DNA from: Scylla paramamosain
Lineage: Eukaryota; Arthropoda; Malacostraca; Decapoda; Portunidae
Length of the DNA: 64,000 nucleotides
Reading direction: 5' to 3'
NCBI RefSeq assembly: GCF_035594125.1
Contig: NW_026973707.1
Location: 618,501 to 682,500, forward strand
Shown here: in pieces, positions 1 through 10,779 of the stretch
Layout: every line of letters starts with the position of its first letter
Position numbering within the stretch: the stretch's first letter is position 1
The notes under the pieces: generated by a model
Database searches by the model: none
What the model saw: the letters and a program-made list of their open reading frames with translations, nothing else
Told to the model about the DNA's origin: nothing
Position numbers and translations under genes: made by a program

Positions 1-194
1 CAGTTCACGCAGGATGGGAGCATGTTACGTCACACTTACTGGATTCCACACACACCACCTGCCTGAGGACCGAGAGTAACCCCCATGCTGGCACCATTCT
101 CGTCAGCTGGAGTGGATTGCTTCAGACCGTTCTTGGTCAAAGTGGAAAGAAGCAGAGTGAGTGAGTGGGGATGCCTCCACGTGCATGACTACAC

Positions 195-2002
195 ACATAA
201 GAACATAAGAAATAAGGGAAGCTGCAAGAAGCGACCAGGCTTACACGTGGCAGTCCCTATATGAAATATACCTACCTATTTTCTATTTATTATCCCTATC
301 CATCCATAAACCTGTCTAATCTTCTCTTAAAGCTCTCTAGTGTCCTAGCACTAACGTTGTTAAACTTGATTTACCGAGTCCGTTCCACTCATCTACCACT
401 CTGAGAACCAAACCTAAACCTAAATTTTTCAAGCTTGAACCCATTATTTCTTGTTCTCTACCCTGGTTGCTGATCCTAACAATTTTGCTTATACCACTTA
501 AAAAGACTTACTTTTTAATAAAAGTATCAGGTCCCCTCTTAAAATAAAATCTTTCTAAAGAATGTAAATTTAACAGCTTCAATCTCGCCCCGTAAGGAAT
601 ACTCCTCATCCCCTGTATCCTTTTAGTCATTCTCCTCTGCACTGATCTATATAAAATACATCTTTCTAAAGAATGTAAATTTAACACAGCTTCAATCTCG
701 CCCCGTAAGGAATACTCCTCATCCCCTGTATCCTTTTAGTCATTCTCCTCTGTACTGATCTATATATATCTAATAGAGACCTATATCACAGTGTAGTCTA
801 CATGAGGTCTGACCAGCGAGCGCCAAGTATAAAACTTTAATATCACTTCCGGCCTTCTACTTTTAACACTCCTAAAAATGAATCCTAGTACCCTATTTCA
901 CCTGTTTCTCAAGACGGAGTTCAGAGCTATATAACTCCTAAATCTTATCTAAATCTGCCTGCAAGGCGATGGCATCCGATTCTGACCTAATCTTACCTAT
1001 CTGTGTCAACCGCAAATTTACTAACATCACTACTAATTCCACTATCCAAGTCGTTGATGTATACTATATTAAAAACAACAATGTCCCTAATACTGATGAT
1101 CCCTGTGGCACCCCACTCGGATTTAGAGCCGTTTATTACAAACAGCTCTCTGTCGCCTGTCGCTTAGCCATGACCTTATCCAGCCTATCACCCTCCCATC
1201 TATCCCGTGTGCACTAACCTTTCTCAGGAGCCTCTGATGGGGTACCTTGTCAAAGGCTTTACTAAAGACCAGATATAAGATGTCATAACTATTACCATTA
1301 TCTGCTGCCTCCTATACTTTACTGTAAAAACTTGACAAGTTTGTCAGGTAAGACTTCCCCCTTCGTGAAGCCATGCTGTGACTGATTTATCAAGTCATGT
1401 TTGTCTAAATGTTCCCTAATGTTCCTTGCTATTATTGACTCTAATATTGTACCTACAACTGAAGTTAAGGTTTTATCTCCTTCCTTAGAGATGGGTACTA
1501 CATTAGCCTGCCTTCACATTACTGGTACCTCACCCGACTCAAGTGATTTCCTAAAGGCAGAAACTAACGGCTCACTAATAAAGTAATCTCTTTGCATTCC
1601 TTAAGTACTCTGGGATATATTTCATCAGGTCCTGGTGACTTGAACTTTTTTAGCCTATCTATCTCCTGTTCCACTATCTCCTCAGTTATGGAAATATGTC
1701 AGCTTCTCATTCTCGTCTGCTCTAAACACCTGTTCACTATCTGGCATATCCTGCATGTTTTCCTGCGTGAAGACAGTTAAAAAATACTCATTCAGAATCT
1801 TACTAATCTCCTCCCCAGAACTAACCAGCTCCCCATCTGCTGCCTTTAATGGACCTATAGTATCCTTATTCTTCGTCCTGGTCCGTCTTCGCCTGGCTAC
1901 CTTTAATTCATAATTGCCCTTTGCTTTCCTCGTTAACTTCCTGACTGTTCTAACTAATCCATTATATTGTGACCTTAAAACTTCATCACCTGACCTTAAT
2001 TT

Positions 2003-2035
<33 letters not shown>

Positions 2036-2690
2036 TTCTCTTCCGCCCTATATAATGTTTTACCCAGCAGTCATCCATTTAGGGTAATTTTTCTGTGATC
2101 TTACTGCTCAATACGAGATATTTGCTAACTGACCTGTATGAACTTTACGAAATGTTTATACAATTCATCTACATTTACTTCACCTAATCCCCTCATCTCG
2201 GCCCCTACCATCCTCTCCACTCCCTCCTCTACTCGCCTTGACCTCACCTCTCTCATTTCAGCATGACCTGACATTCCAACACACTCACACTCCCCCCTTC
2301 CTCTTTGCTCCGCCCCTTCCGGACACATCTTCCCTCCTCTTGTCCTACACCCTCACGCCTCACCTCACCTCTCTCATCCTGCCTTATCTCTCTGAACTCC
2401 GTCCCTGACCTGACCTCACCCTGCATCCTTTGCCAGTCCACTCCTTGGAGGTACCTTTTTAATTCTTCAAAATCTGCTCTCCTAAAGTCAGGTATTTTAC
2501 TAGTGTTTTTGCTTCTAAAAGTTTCTTCCCATTCTAAATTGTACCTAATTTCCCTATGGTCACTGTTACCTAGCTGTCCTCCAACCTCTACCTGCGTGAC
2601 TGCTTCCTCCCTGTTAGTAAGAATTAAATCTTGAATATTATTCCCCCTTGTGTGTTCTACGACTACCTTTTTTAAAAAATTATACTGAAT
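195..2690 (-). mobile_element. CR1-like non-LTR retrotransposon, 5'-truncated, decayed
   Basis: Read on the minus strand, the segment keeps the order of a LINE ORF2. At about 2640-2530 it encodes the end of an apurinic endonuclease (LILTN, then LGNSDH). At about 1650-1600 it encodes the reverse-transcriptase motif KSPGPDEIYPRVLK, and at about 1120-1095 SGVPQGS. A C-terminal part corresponds to the plus-strand fragment at 28.6-29.0 kb. The 3' end, at low coordinates, finishes in tandem copies of the octamer TTCTTATG, which recalls the short terminal repeats of vertebrate CR1. The GPD and LGxSDH wording also fits CR1-clade ORF2. No frame stays open for more than about 110 codons, so it is inactive. 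The 5' break falls beside a (TTA)n array. The exact clade was not tested. Confidence 0.8.
545..768. repeat. Tandem duplication of about 112 bp inside the CR1-like copy
   Basis: The block beginning TCTTTCTAAAGAATGTAAAT occurs near 550 and again near 661. Each copy is followed by the same text through CCCGTAAGGAATACTCCTC and ends at CTGATCTATATA. The two copies differ by only a few bases, so the duplication is recent relative to the element around it. Confidence 0.9.
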
Positions 2691-2705
2691 TACCTTAACT
2701 TAGTA

Positions 2706-2860
2706 GTATTATTAATTATTATTAATATTATTATTATTATTATTATTATTATCATTATTATTGTTATTATTATTATTATTATTATCGTTATTATTGTTGT
2801 CATTTCGTTAGTAATTGGTATGTAATTATATAATTGTGTTTTGGTCTTTAGGTTTTCCTC

Positions 2861-2946
<86 letters not shown>
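2706..2946. repeat. (TTA)n tract followed by a perfect (CT)n array
   Basis: An imperfect ATT/TTA trinucleotide tract runs from about 2706 to 2800, directly beyond the 5' break of the CR1-like copy. A perfect (CT)n array follows at about 2865-2946. From 2950 to 3450 the DNA is AT-rich and holds no recognisable gene. Confidence 0.95.
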
Positions 2947-2951
<5 letters not shown>

Positions 2952-4149
2952 TTCGTAATTAATGATATTTTTCAGCTACCATATTTTAACGAACACCCAG
3001 AATATAAAAAGATTACTGAACTCAGTAATAATAATGAAAACTCCAGAAAACTTCCACGAAATTTTACAAACGGGGCCAAAAAAAAAATCATTATATCGAA
3101 ATGGAAAACACAGCCAGACTAGATTATATTACATATTCTGAATACAAAAGTTTATTTTACTTTACAGATAAGTAAAGAAAACACACATTCCTCACCCTAT
3201 AAAAGAAATATTTTTTTTTAAATCCGCCAGCTGATCCACATCAAATTTGAAAATACGAGCTGTTAGACAAGGTTTTATTGGATATCATTACTGGTGATAT
3301 ATTTCTTATATTTTTTTAAGTCTTAAATTAGATACTAAATCAATCCTAGGCGTGCCAAAAAGAAAAATGAAAAATAATACAATACCGAGTGTTATGTTTA
3401 TCCACAAACAACAACAACGGCTACTGCAGATTTTGTTGCAAATTGTAACTTGTTATAGTATTATAATACTAAATCAAATATCAAAACAATGCCAACTCTA
3501 TTAATAAAAAAGAAAAGGATGTCGATTTTGGGCCGAATTTTTTTTTTTTTTTTTTTCTTTCGTCTCTCCTCCGTACCTCTCCACCTCTTTCCTCCCTCTC
3601 GCACTCTTCCTCTTCCCCCTCCATCTCCTCCTCCTCTCATACTCCTGTACACCCGAGTCTAAATATCACCTGGAAACATCTGTAAAACCCTGCAGATTAT
3701 GCTTAATGTTGATGGGGAGAGACGGGAAATTCTTACCTTGTCAGCGGCGAGGTGGGGCAGGGCTTCGCGTGGCACGGCAGGGCGAAACACTGAGCCAAGG
3801 ATATCATGGTGTGGTATTATGATAGTGTAGTGTGGTGGTGATAACAATGCACTCCCACTCACTTCACTGCCCTGTGTGTGTGTGTGTGTGTGTGTGTGGC
3901 GCCGATGAGAGACGAGTAATGTAAATTGTATAACAGGTGTTTAGGCCTTTGACTGCCACTTGGTACAATTTTCCCGAATTATCAATCAAACTGAGACATC
4001 TTTACTTGATCTCCAGCAACATCTAAACTTTAAACTGGGTAGAAATGGGATGATGAGTGGATGAGTGTGGGTAAGTGTCAAGTGGGTTAGTGGGTACCAG
4101 ACGGATAGGTAGATGGGTGGGTGAGCCTGTAGGTAGTGTGTGGGGGGTA

Positions 4150-4500
4150 ATAAAAAGATTATAATGATAAACGGCTTATTGGTATGGCAGTTGTTACACT
4201 GAAAACATGCAGTGGGTTTGGGGAGGCTTAAACCTAAACGTAAGAGAGAGGAACTAACTGTTAGTGACTCACAGCGTGGTGGGCATCGCGCTGAGGCGGT
4301 ATCGCTCTTTGTGCGGCGCCTTCAGGTGCGTCTTCTGGTTGTGGTTTCGTGTGGCACGGACCTGGCGAGGCGCGTCGGGCGGCAGCATCTGGCGTAGGCG
4401 TGGGTGGGGCAGCAGGCCCTTCCCAAACTTCTCCGGGTCTCTCGGTGTCTGGCCGACAAGCTGGGCAGACTCAGGGTGGTCAGGGCGTCCTGGATATGGT
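4150..4500 (-). mobile_element. LINE 3' end, same family as 49205-49890
   Basis: The minus strand encodes a peptide containing EKFGKGLLPHPRLRQMLPPD and ending RYRLSAMPTTL. This matches the C-terminus of the plus-strand LINE fragment at 49.2-49.8 kb (EKFGSGLLNHPLLRNMLPPD, RYRLSAIPTMV). A short stretch upstream (DALTTLSLPSLSARHRE) lies in another frame, so there is at least one frameshift. The 3' end, near 4165, resembles the AATAAACCGTTTATTATTA tail of the other copy. Confidence 0.75.
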
Positions 4501-4735
4501 TGAGTGGGTGGCTGGATGGTGAGGTAATGGAAGTGGATGTGTGTGTGTGTGTGAGCGTCAGTCGGTGGATAGATGGAGTTACGCCTGTGGGTATGTGGAT
4601 GTGAGTTGGTGGATATGGGTGAATGACTGAGTGGATGGGTGGATGTGATTGAGTAAGTAGTGGATGGGTTAGTGGGTAGGAGACGGGTGGGCCTGTAGGT
4701 GGTGTGCGGTGGGTGATAAACAAAATAGTAAAGCA

Positions 4736-4924
4736 CAGTTTAATGATATGGTAGTTGTTACTCTGAAAATATACAGAGGGATTGGGGGAGGCTTAAACCT
4801 AAGCGTAAGGTTAATCTTAAGAGGGGAGCTAACTGTTAGTCCCTCGCACCACGCTGGGAATCCTGCTGAGGTTGTATCGCTCTGTGTGCCGCGCTTTCAG
4901 GTGCGTCATCTTTGTGGTGTCCTT
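4736..4924 (-). mobile_element. Shorter copy of the same LINE 3' end
   Basis: This is a truncated repeat of the 4168-4345 block: the 3' untranslated text (GGAGGCTTAAACCTAAGCGTAAG on the plus strand side) and the final codons around the RYRLS motif are recognisable. It stops abruptly where the next 1.47 kb unit begins. Confidence 0.65.
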
Positions 4925-5619
4925 GTTATAGTTTTATAATACTAAATCAAATATCAAAACAATGCCAACTCTATTAATAAAAAAGAAAAGGATGTCGATT
5001 TTGGGCCGAAATGTTTTTTTCTTTCGTCTCTCCTCCGTACCTCTCCACCTCTTCCCTCCCTCTCACACTGTTCCTCTCTGCCCTCCATCTCCTCCTCCTC
5101 CATTACTCCTGTACACCCTAGTCCAAATATCACCTGGAAACATCTGTAAAACCATGGAAATTATGGTTAATGTTGACGGTGATAGACGGGAAATTCTTAC
5201 CTTAGCAGCGGCGGGGCGGGGCAGGGCTTGGCGGGGCTCGGCAGGGCGACACGGGGAGCCAAGGATATAATGGTGTGGTATTATGGTAGTGTGGTGTGGT
5301 GGTGATAACAATGCACTCCCACTCACTTCACTGCCCTGTGTGTGTGTGTGTGTGTCTGTGGCGCCGATCAGAGACGAGTCACAAAGCTGTATAACTAACT
5401 GGTGTTTAGGCCTTTGATTGCCACTTGGTACACCTTTCCCTAATTACTGACCACTTTGACATCTTTACTTGATCTTCATCCACACCCAATCTTTTAACTG
5501 GGTAGAAGTGGGATGAGGAGTGGGTGAGTGTGGGTGGGTGCCGGGTCAGTTAGTGGGTAGGGGACTGGTGGATGGCTGGGCGGGTGTGCCTGTAGGTGGT
5601 GTGCGGTGGGTAATAAAAA

Positions 5620-5980
5620 TGTTACAGTAATAAACGGGTTATTGATATTGCAGTTGTTACACTGAAAATATACAGTGGGATTTGGGAGGCTTAAACCTAA
5701 ACGTAAGGTTAATGTAGAGAGAGGAACTCACTGTTAGTGGCTCGCACCACTGTGGAAATCGCGCTGAGGCGGTATCGCTCCGTGCGCAGCGCCTTCAGGG
5801 GTGTCATCTGCTTGTGATGTCCTATGGCACGGATCTGGCGAAGCGCGTCCTGCGGCAGCGTGTGGCGTAGGCGTGGGTGACGCAGCAGGCCCTTCCCAAC
5901 CTTCTACAGGCTCTTTTGCTATCTGGCCGACAGACTGGGCAGACTCGGGGTGGTCAGGGCGTCCTGGATGAGTGGACATG
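5620..5980 (-). mobile_element. LINE 3' end in second duplication unit
   Basis: The minus strand encodes GKGLLRHPRLRHTLPQDALR and ends RYRLSAISTVVRA. It is a diverged counterpart of the 4150-4500 copy, with an in-frame stop just upstream of the KGLL motif. It belongs to the duplicated unit and is probably a duplicate rather than an independent insertion. Confidence 0.7.
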
Positions 5981-6368
5981 GTTAAGTGGGTGGCTGGATG
6001 GGTGAGGTAATAGAAGTGGATGGGTGTGTGAGTGTCAGTCGGTAGATAGATGGTTGGAGTTAGGGCTGTGGGTAGGTGGATGTGAGTTGGTGAATATTGC
6101 TGAATGACTGAGTGGATGGGTGGATGTGTTTGAGTAAGTAGTGGATGGATGGATTAGTGGGTAGGAGACGGGTGGATGGATGGGCGGGCGGGCCTGTAGG
6201 TGGTGTGCGGTGGGTAACAAACAAGTGGAGAGCCAAGGGTATCGTGGTGTGGTATTATGGTGGTGGTGTGTGGTGGTGACAACAATGCACTGCCACTCAC
6301 TTCACTGCCCCGTGTGTGTGTGTGTGTGTGTGTGCCGATCAGAGACAAGTCACAAAATTCTATAACTG

Positions 6369-6410
<42 letters not shown>

Positions 6411-6485
6411 ATTACTTACTCGTGACTCATTAAGCTTCAGTATAGATGCTGTAATCTAAAACGCTTTGCTCTCATCACGATTATT

Positions 6486-6690
6486 TTCCAAGGCCACAAA
6501 GATGATTAGCTGGGTTCTCAAGAGTGTTTCTCCGGTAAAAATGTAGAAATCTTGCTAATCTATCATTAGAACCGTAAAAAAGAACCCTCAAAGACCAGTA
6601 GTTTCAACTAAAGCCTTTGAAAGCAGTCGGAGTGCAGCGCAAAGGCATTTCAGGGTTAGAGAAACATTAGTGTCCTTATAATTCACGTTG
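6486..6690. mobile_element. MITE-like inverted-repeat family member
   Basis: The text GATTAGCTGGGTTCTCAAGA followed by GTGTTTCTCC and a CTATCATTAGAA block is shared with copies near 16.25, 21.7, 23.8, 24.7 and 34.4 kb, in either orientation. No coding capacity is visible. Family membership is seen directly; the MITE label is an inference. Confidence 0.55.
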
Positions 6691-6804
6691 GACTGTAGTA
6701 CGTTCACTAATATATACACAAGGAAAGTAATGTTTGCGCAGGTGTTTCCCCGTAGGCACACAGTTGATAGGAGGTCAGGTGAGGTGAGGTTGAGGTCGCT
6801 TGAC

Positions 6805-6838
<34 letters not shown>

Positions 6839-7179
6839 ATGGTAACGTATAATTCAGTAGTAATATTAATACACAGTAGTGATAATATGCATGTACAGGC
6901 AGTGAGTTTGGAAGTGCCGCCGCCATTACCATTGCCATGTAAGGAGATACAAGCTCAAGGACCAACAGCGCTTTCTTTCATAATCATATCAAGCACCTCA
7001 TAACTTCCGTTTTTGTGACGCCTTAACCCAATAAATTCTGTAACAGCTCAAAATTTGATACTAGCTCATCTCAGCGGGAGAAGTAGCACTCATCCCCGTA
7101 ACCTTAGCCTGTGACATGTGACCTCAATGTTGCGACGCCTTGACTCACTAAAAATAAAATAAGTAAAAATGAATTGAGC

Positions 7180-7185
<6 letters not shown>

Positions 7186-7258
<73 letters not shown>
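7186..7258. repeat. (CT)n microsatellite
   Basis: A perfect CT dinucleotide array. The flanks at 6700-7180 carry a short (AGT)n run near 6806-6836 and no recognisable gene. Confidence 0.97.
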
Positions 7259-7260
<2 letters not shown>

Positions 7261-7410
7261 GTGACTAAGATTAATGTAGCAGCAATCCACCAGCCTCCAG
7301 TCAGCTTTCAGAAAGGCTTGGGTGTAGAGGCAGGCAGGCAGGCGGGTAGGCAGGGTGAGTGGAGTGGACAATGATGTGGAATGATAAGACTGTGGAGAGA
7401 AATGAGACGA

Positions 7411-7436
7411 GGCGGGGCGGGGCGGGGCGGGGCGGC
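7411..7436 (+). promoter_or_regulatory. Four-fold GGGGCGG array (GC-box-like)
   Basis: GGGGCGG is repeated four times immediately upstream of an ATG at 7443. GC boxes of this form bind Sp1/KLF-type factors in animals. Whether this is a promoter here is not shown; it may simply be a short G-rich repeat. Confidence 0.35.
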
Positions 7437-7442
7437 AGTTGC

Positions 7443-7574
7443 ATGGCGTTGGGCAGTCACCGCTTCATCCTCCTCATCACTGTTGGGGTCTGTTGTCTGA
7501 TAGTGTTCTTATCCTTATCAGTCCGTAATCACGTGGGATGGCGGCCCTGTCTCTCCCTCTGCTGTCCCCCTTAA
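7443..7574 (+). CDS. Candidate first exon with signal anchor (unrecognised)
   Basis: A 43-codon reading frame starts MALGSHRFILLITVGVCC and continues with a hydrophobic run of about 20 residues, which would suit a signal peptide or the signal anchor of a type II membrane protein. It lies just downstream of the GC-box-like array, and its ATG has G at +4. Possible splice donors (CCGTAATC, CACGTGGGA) occur near 7525-7540, so the true exon may end before the stop. No family is recognised. The hydrophobic run could be chance. Confidence 0.25.
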   Translation: MALGSHRFILLITVGVCCLIVFLSLSVRNHVGWRPCLSLCCPP

Positions 7575-7834
7575 CGCTTTCCACGTCCCAATTACTCATA
7601 TATTCAACTCTATTTCCTCCCTCGTTACCAAAATAAGAAACAGGGCAGGAAAATCGTAAATTGATAACTCCAGGCTTAGTTCAGAAGGTAGGAGGGTCAG
7701 AGGGCGGCCGGGCGATGCGCTAGTGTCAAGGGTGTAGGTAATGAGGATGTCATCGGCGCTCTCTCCTTCCGGCACGTCAGTCTCGCCCCTGCTTCACTGC
7801 ACCGCCAGATTCTCTCCAGGTATCGGGCGTTCTG

Positions 7835-7838
<4 letters not shown>

Positions 7839-7868
<30 letters not shown>

Positions 7869-8190
7869 GCGTTGTGTTGACTGATGGCTTCTGTTAGCCA
7901 CCAATCATTACTGCTGCTACTACTATTACAACAATAATAAAGCTGATACTATTACTATTATTATTATTATTATTATTACTTTTTTATTACTTATTATGAT
8001 TACTTCTATTCCCCCTACTGTTACAATCATAACCACGACCACAACAACATAACTACTACAAGTATTATTACCACTACTATTACAACAAAGATACTACTAC
8101 TACTACTACTACTACTACTACCACAACAACTGCCACCACCACCACAACCACAATTACTACCCACCACCACCACCGCCGCCGCCGCCACCA
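7839..8190. repeat. Microsatellite cluster: (GT)n, (ATT)n, (ACT)n and (ACC)n
   Basis: A (GT)n array at 7839-7866 is followed by ATT repeats near 7945-7980 and by mixed ACT, ACC and CCG triplets at about 8040-8200. The long hydrophobic or histidine-rich frames here are artefacts of the triplets. Sequence between 7580 and 7838 holds no recognisable gene. Confidence 0.9.
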
Positions 8191-8559
8191 CCACTACCTC
8201 AAAGGCCGTCACGATGTAAGAAAGACGTAGCATAACAAGACGACTCCTCCGCTTGTTCTCTCCACTTAATACTAAGACGAACACACACATGAATTGAAAA
8301 CCACACAGGCGTTCCCACTACCTTCAATATATACGTGGCAGGTGTTTTTATTTCTTTTCTTAGATAGATAGATAGATAGTAATGAAGGGAAAAAGAAGGT
8401 GTTGACTTAAAACACGTTGTAGAAGGAGACATTTGTTCTTCTCGATAAGCTTCAGTTGAGATCTAGGAGAAAAGAGGAGAAAGAAAAATAGAGAAAGAAA
8501 AAAAATATTGCAATGATTCGAAGCTTGAAGCGAAGCATTTGAAGATGTATTCTTTCTAA

Positions 8560-8590
<31 letters not shown>

Positions 8591-8603
8591 CAATTTAATC
8601 TAA

Positions 8604-8658
8604 GCGGGTTTCGAACTGATAACTTTAAAGCAATGAGACAAGCACTTTACCACGGAGC
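8604..8658 (-). mobile_element. tRNA-derived SINE-like fragment
   Basis: On the minus strand a tRNA-like promoter arrangement is visible: an A-box-like GTGGTAAAGTGC, then about 28 bases later a B box, GTTCGAAACCC. Spacing suits a tRNA-derived sequence, but no clean cloverleaf or acceptor stem closes, so it is not called as a tRNA gene. It sits next to a (CT)n array at 8562-8587. Confidence 0.4.
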
Positions 8659-8925
8659 ATTTAATTGTTCTGACTTTCGCAGACGTGAATATTTTGTTTA
8701 TTTATTTATTCATTTATTTTTGTCATCGTTGTTGAAGTGTTCCCAGTCGCCTTTGAAAAGTTCCCTGCACTCTCCAGCAGCCGCCACTCCTGCACGTTGC
8801 GTAGTCACACCATTGCCGCACAGAGACGCCCACCACCTCCTTCTGATTTATTTCCACCTAAATATTTTCACGCGCCTCTGCACCTCAGCCTGGTGTGTGT
8901 GTGTGTGTGTGTGTGTGACTAGTAC

Positions 8926-8934
8926 TATAAAAGG
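8926..8934 (+). promoter_or_regulatory. TATA-box candidate
   Basis: TATAAAAGG is a perfect TATA box consensus, just downstream of a (GT)n array and upstream of a locally GC-rich stretch (8940-9270) that contains the 9101 reading frame. No initiator can be assigned with confidence. Confidence 0.3.
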
Positions 8935-9100
8935 ACTAGTGACAGCGGTGTTTGGAAGCAGCAACGTGGCGGCGGTGGCGGAGATAATTATAATTGTTGG
9001 CGCGGGACAGGAGGCCAGTGTGGAGGGCGTGTACAGAAGCAGACGGCACTAGTGGTTAAGCTGTGCGTGTTCAGAGTGTTGGCGAGTCGATGAGGATAGT

Positions 9101-9256
9101 ATGGAGGCCTTCAGTGTCGTTAGAGAGAAGGTGCTTCGCCTCGTGTCTCGTGTTCACGGAGTGGGTCGGTGGTGGCGAGGGTGGCGGGTGGTGGGCATGC
9201 GCGATCACGGCTGTGAGCTGAGAGCCTCTCAGAGTATAGGCGACTGGAATCCCTAA
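9101..9256 (+). CDS. Short unrecognised ORF in GC-rich stretch
   Basis: A 51-codon frame begins MEAFSVVREKVLRLVSRVHG, with A at -3 and G at +4 around its ATG. The first 20 residues would form a plausible amphipathic helix. It lies in a GC-rich interval about 170 bp downstream of a TATA-like box. It could be the start of a spliced gene or a chance frame. No family is recognised. Confidence 0.22.
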   Translation: MEAFSVVREKVLRLVSRVHGVGRWWRGWRVVGMRDHGCELRASQSIGDWNP

Positions 9257-9689
9257 GCCAGTGAGGGAGAGAAGGTTCATGGTATAGGATTTATTAATAT
9301 TGATGTTGTTTTGTTTGGTTCTGTCATGATTTGCCTGCTACTTATTTACTTATTTTCCTTGTGGTGCAGTGAAGTGAATGGCGTGTGGCAGTGTGGTGAA
9401 GCGTGGCGTGTCCCTTGATCTGGTGCTGAGCGCGGTACTTGGTTTTGACTTACTGCCTAAACACGGGCTTACTGATGGCTGTGACACGCACCAAGGGCGA
9501 TAATGGCGATGCGAGGAAGGAAAACCTGTGCTAAGTTCAGAGGTGCGGTGACAAAATTGCTGTGTTGTGAGTGAATAAAATTCGTTCCGTAAGCCGCGGC
9601 CGCCTGTCACTGATGTTCTGCTGTTACGTTGTTGTTGCCGTGATCCAATTACACAGTGAAAGAGATCGTCGTGATCCCAGTGCAGCACT

Positions 9690-9800
9690 GTATTGCCGTG
9701 CTGCCGGGAGTGTTGCCGTGCTGCCTTGCTGCCAGGAAGTGCTGTCGTGTGCTGGGAAGTGTTGCCGCGCTGCCGGTAAGTGTTGCCGTGTGCCGGGAAG
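9690..9800. repeat. GC-rich minisatellite, about 21-24 bp units
   Basis: Variants of GTGTTGCCGTGCTGCCGGGAA recur about five times in tandem, with small length changes between units. Frames through it in both strands are repeat artefacts. Confidence 0.8.
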
Positions 9801-9809
9801 GCTCATTAG

Positions 9810-10170
9810 GCCGCTAATGACACGCCGATATTGAGAGGGAGGGGTGGGAGATGGTGCGGGAGATCGGGAGGGAGGGGGAAGGAGGGAGGCAGGAAGGGAG
9901 AGTGATGAGAGGAGTGAGGGCGGGGGAGTGACGCAGGAGGGTCACTCATTACGCTCTCCACACGGCCATTAAGAGTTTTATTTGCAATAGTCAGGATAAA
10001 GAAAATAACCTTGTACTGGTTATAACAAATCACGGAGGCCGAGGTGGGGCTGTGTGGTGCAGGTGGGCGGCGGAGTGAGTCGGGGCGGGATTGTGTGGGT
10101 GGAGATGTGTGGCGGGGTGAAGCGGGGCTGTGTGGGTGCAGGTGGGCAGCGAGAGAGAGAGAGAGAGAGA
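9810..10170. other. G-rich, purine-skewed intergenic stretch
   Basis: Many GGGAGG and GGGCGG runs and a GTGGGT-rich segment are visible. No gene, splice signal pair or mobile element was recognised. Confidence 0.5.
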
Positions 10171-10250
10171 GAGGCTGGCTATAACTGAGGTGCAGAAATG
10201 CTTTTAAATGAAAAACAAGTTCTGTCCCCTTTACTAATAAGAATGTGTCC

Positions 10251-10330
<80 letters not shown>
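10171..10330. repeat. (GA)n-cassette-(CT)n module
   Basis: A core of about 80 bp beginning GGCTGGCTATAACTGAGGTG and ending AAGAATGTGTCCGT lies between a (GA)n run and a 76-bp (CT)n array. The same core occurs in reverse complement at about 32535-32608, again beside a (CT)n array. Confidence 0.8.
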
Positions 10331-10331
<1 letters not shown>

Positions 10332-10779
10332 CGTGACGGTAAGAGAGGATTGGCTGTTAGTACAATAGGATCTGGTTGAAATGTTCCAGTTATGCTCTCT
10401 AACTACACTTAACTAACTTTTCCAATATGGCAACACGTGATTGTCCAGAACACTCCCTCCACCTCCCCCCCTTGCCTCCTCGAGTGACTGCAGGCGGGGG
10501 CGCGGGCGGTGGGACGTGGTGAGAGGGGATGAGAGGGGCAGTGGCAGTGATGGGCAGCCTGGTGATGTACGGAACAGTGTTAAGAAAGAATGGGATGAGT
10601 GAGTGAGTGAGTGAGGGTGGTGAATACGCTTCTAACTCAAGGACAAAACAAACACACCACCAGACAAACAGGAAATGCAATCAAGCCTCGGGTCTCCTTT
10701 ATCAGCGAACAGTTGCTGTATTCCACGAGGCAACACAACAAGGAAGCATTTCACAAGCACTCAGGAATAACGAGTCACA

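Larger units (their letters stand above)
3453..6390. repeat. Nested tandem duplication, about 1.47 kb unit plus partial third copy
   Basis: A unit starting at the AT-rich string TATAATACTAAATCAAATAT near 3465 recurs near 4938, about 1.47 kb later, with the same order of blocks: a pyrimidine stretch, a CACCTGGAAACATCTGTAAA block, a (TG)n tract, a GTGGGT-rich stretch and a LINE 3' end. A third partial copy of the (TG)n block starts near 6222. Inside each unit the motif GTAGGTGGTGTGCGGTGGGT recurs about 570-600 bp apart (near 4124, 4692, 5591, 6193). The region therefore has at least two levels of duplication. Confidence 0.85.
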
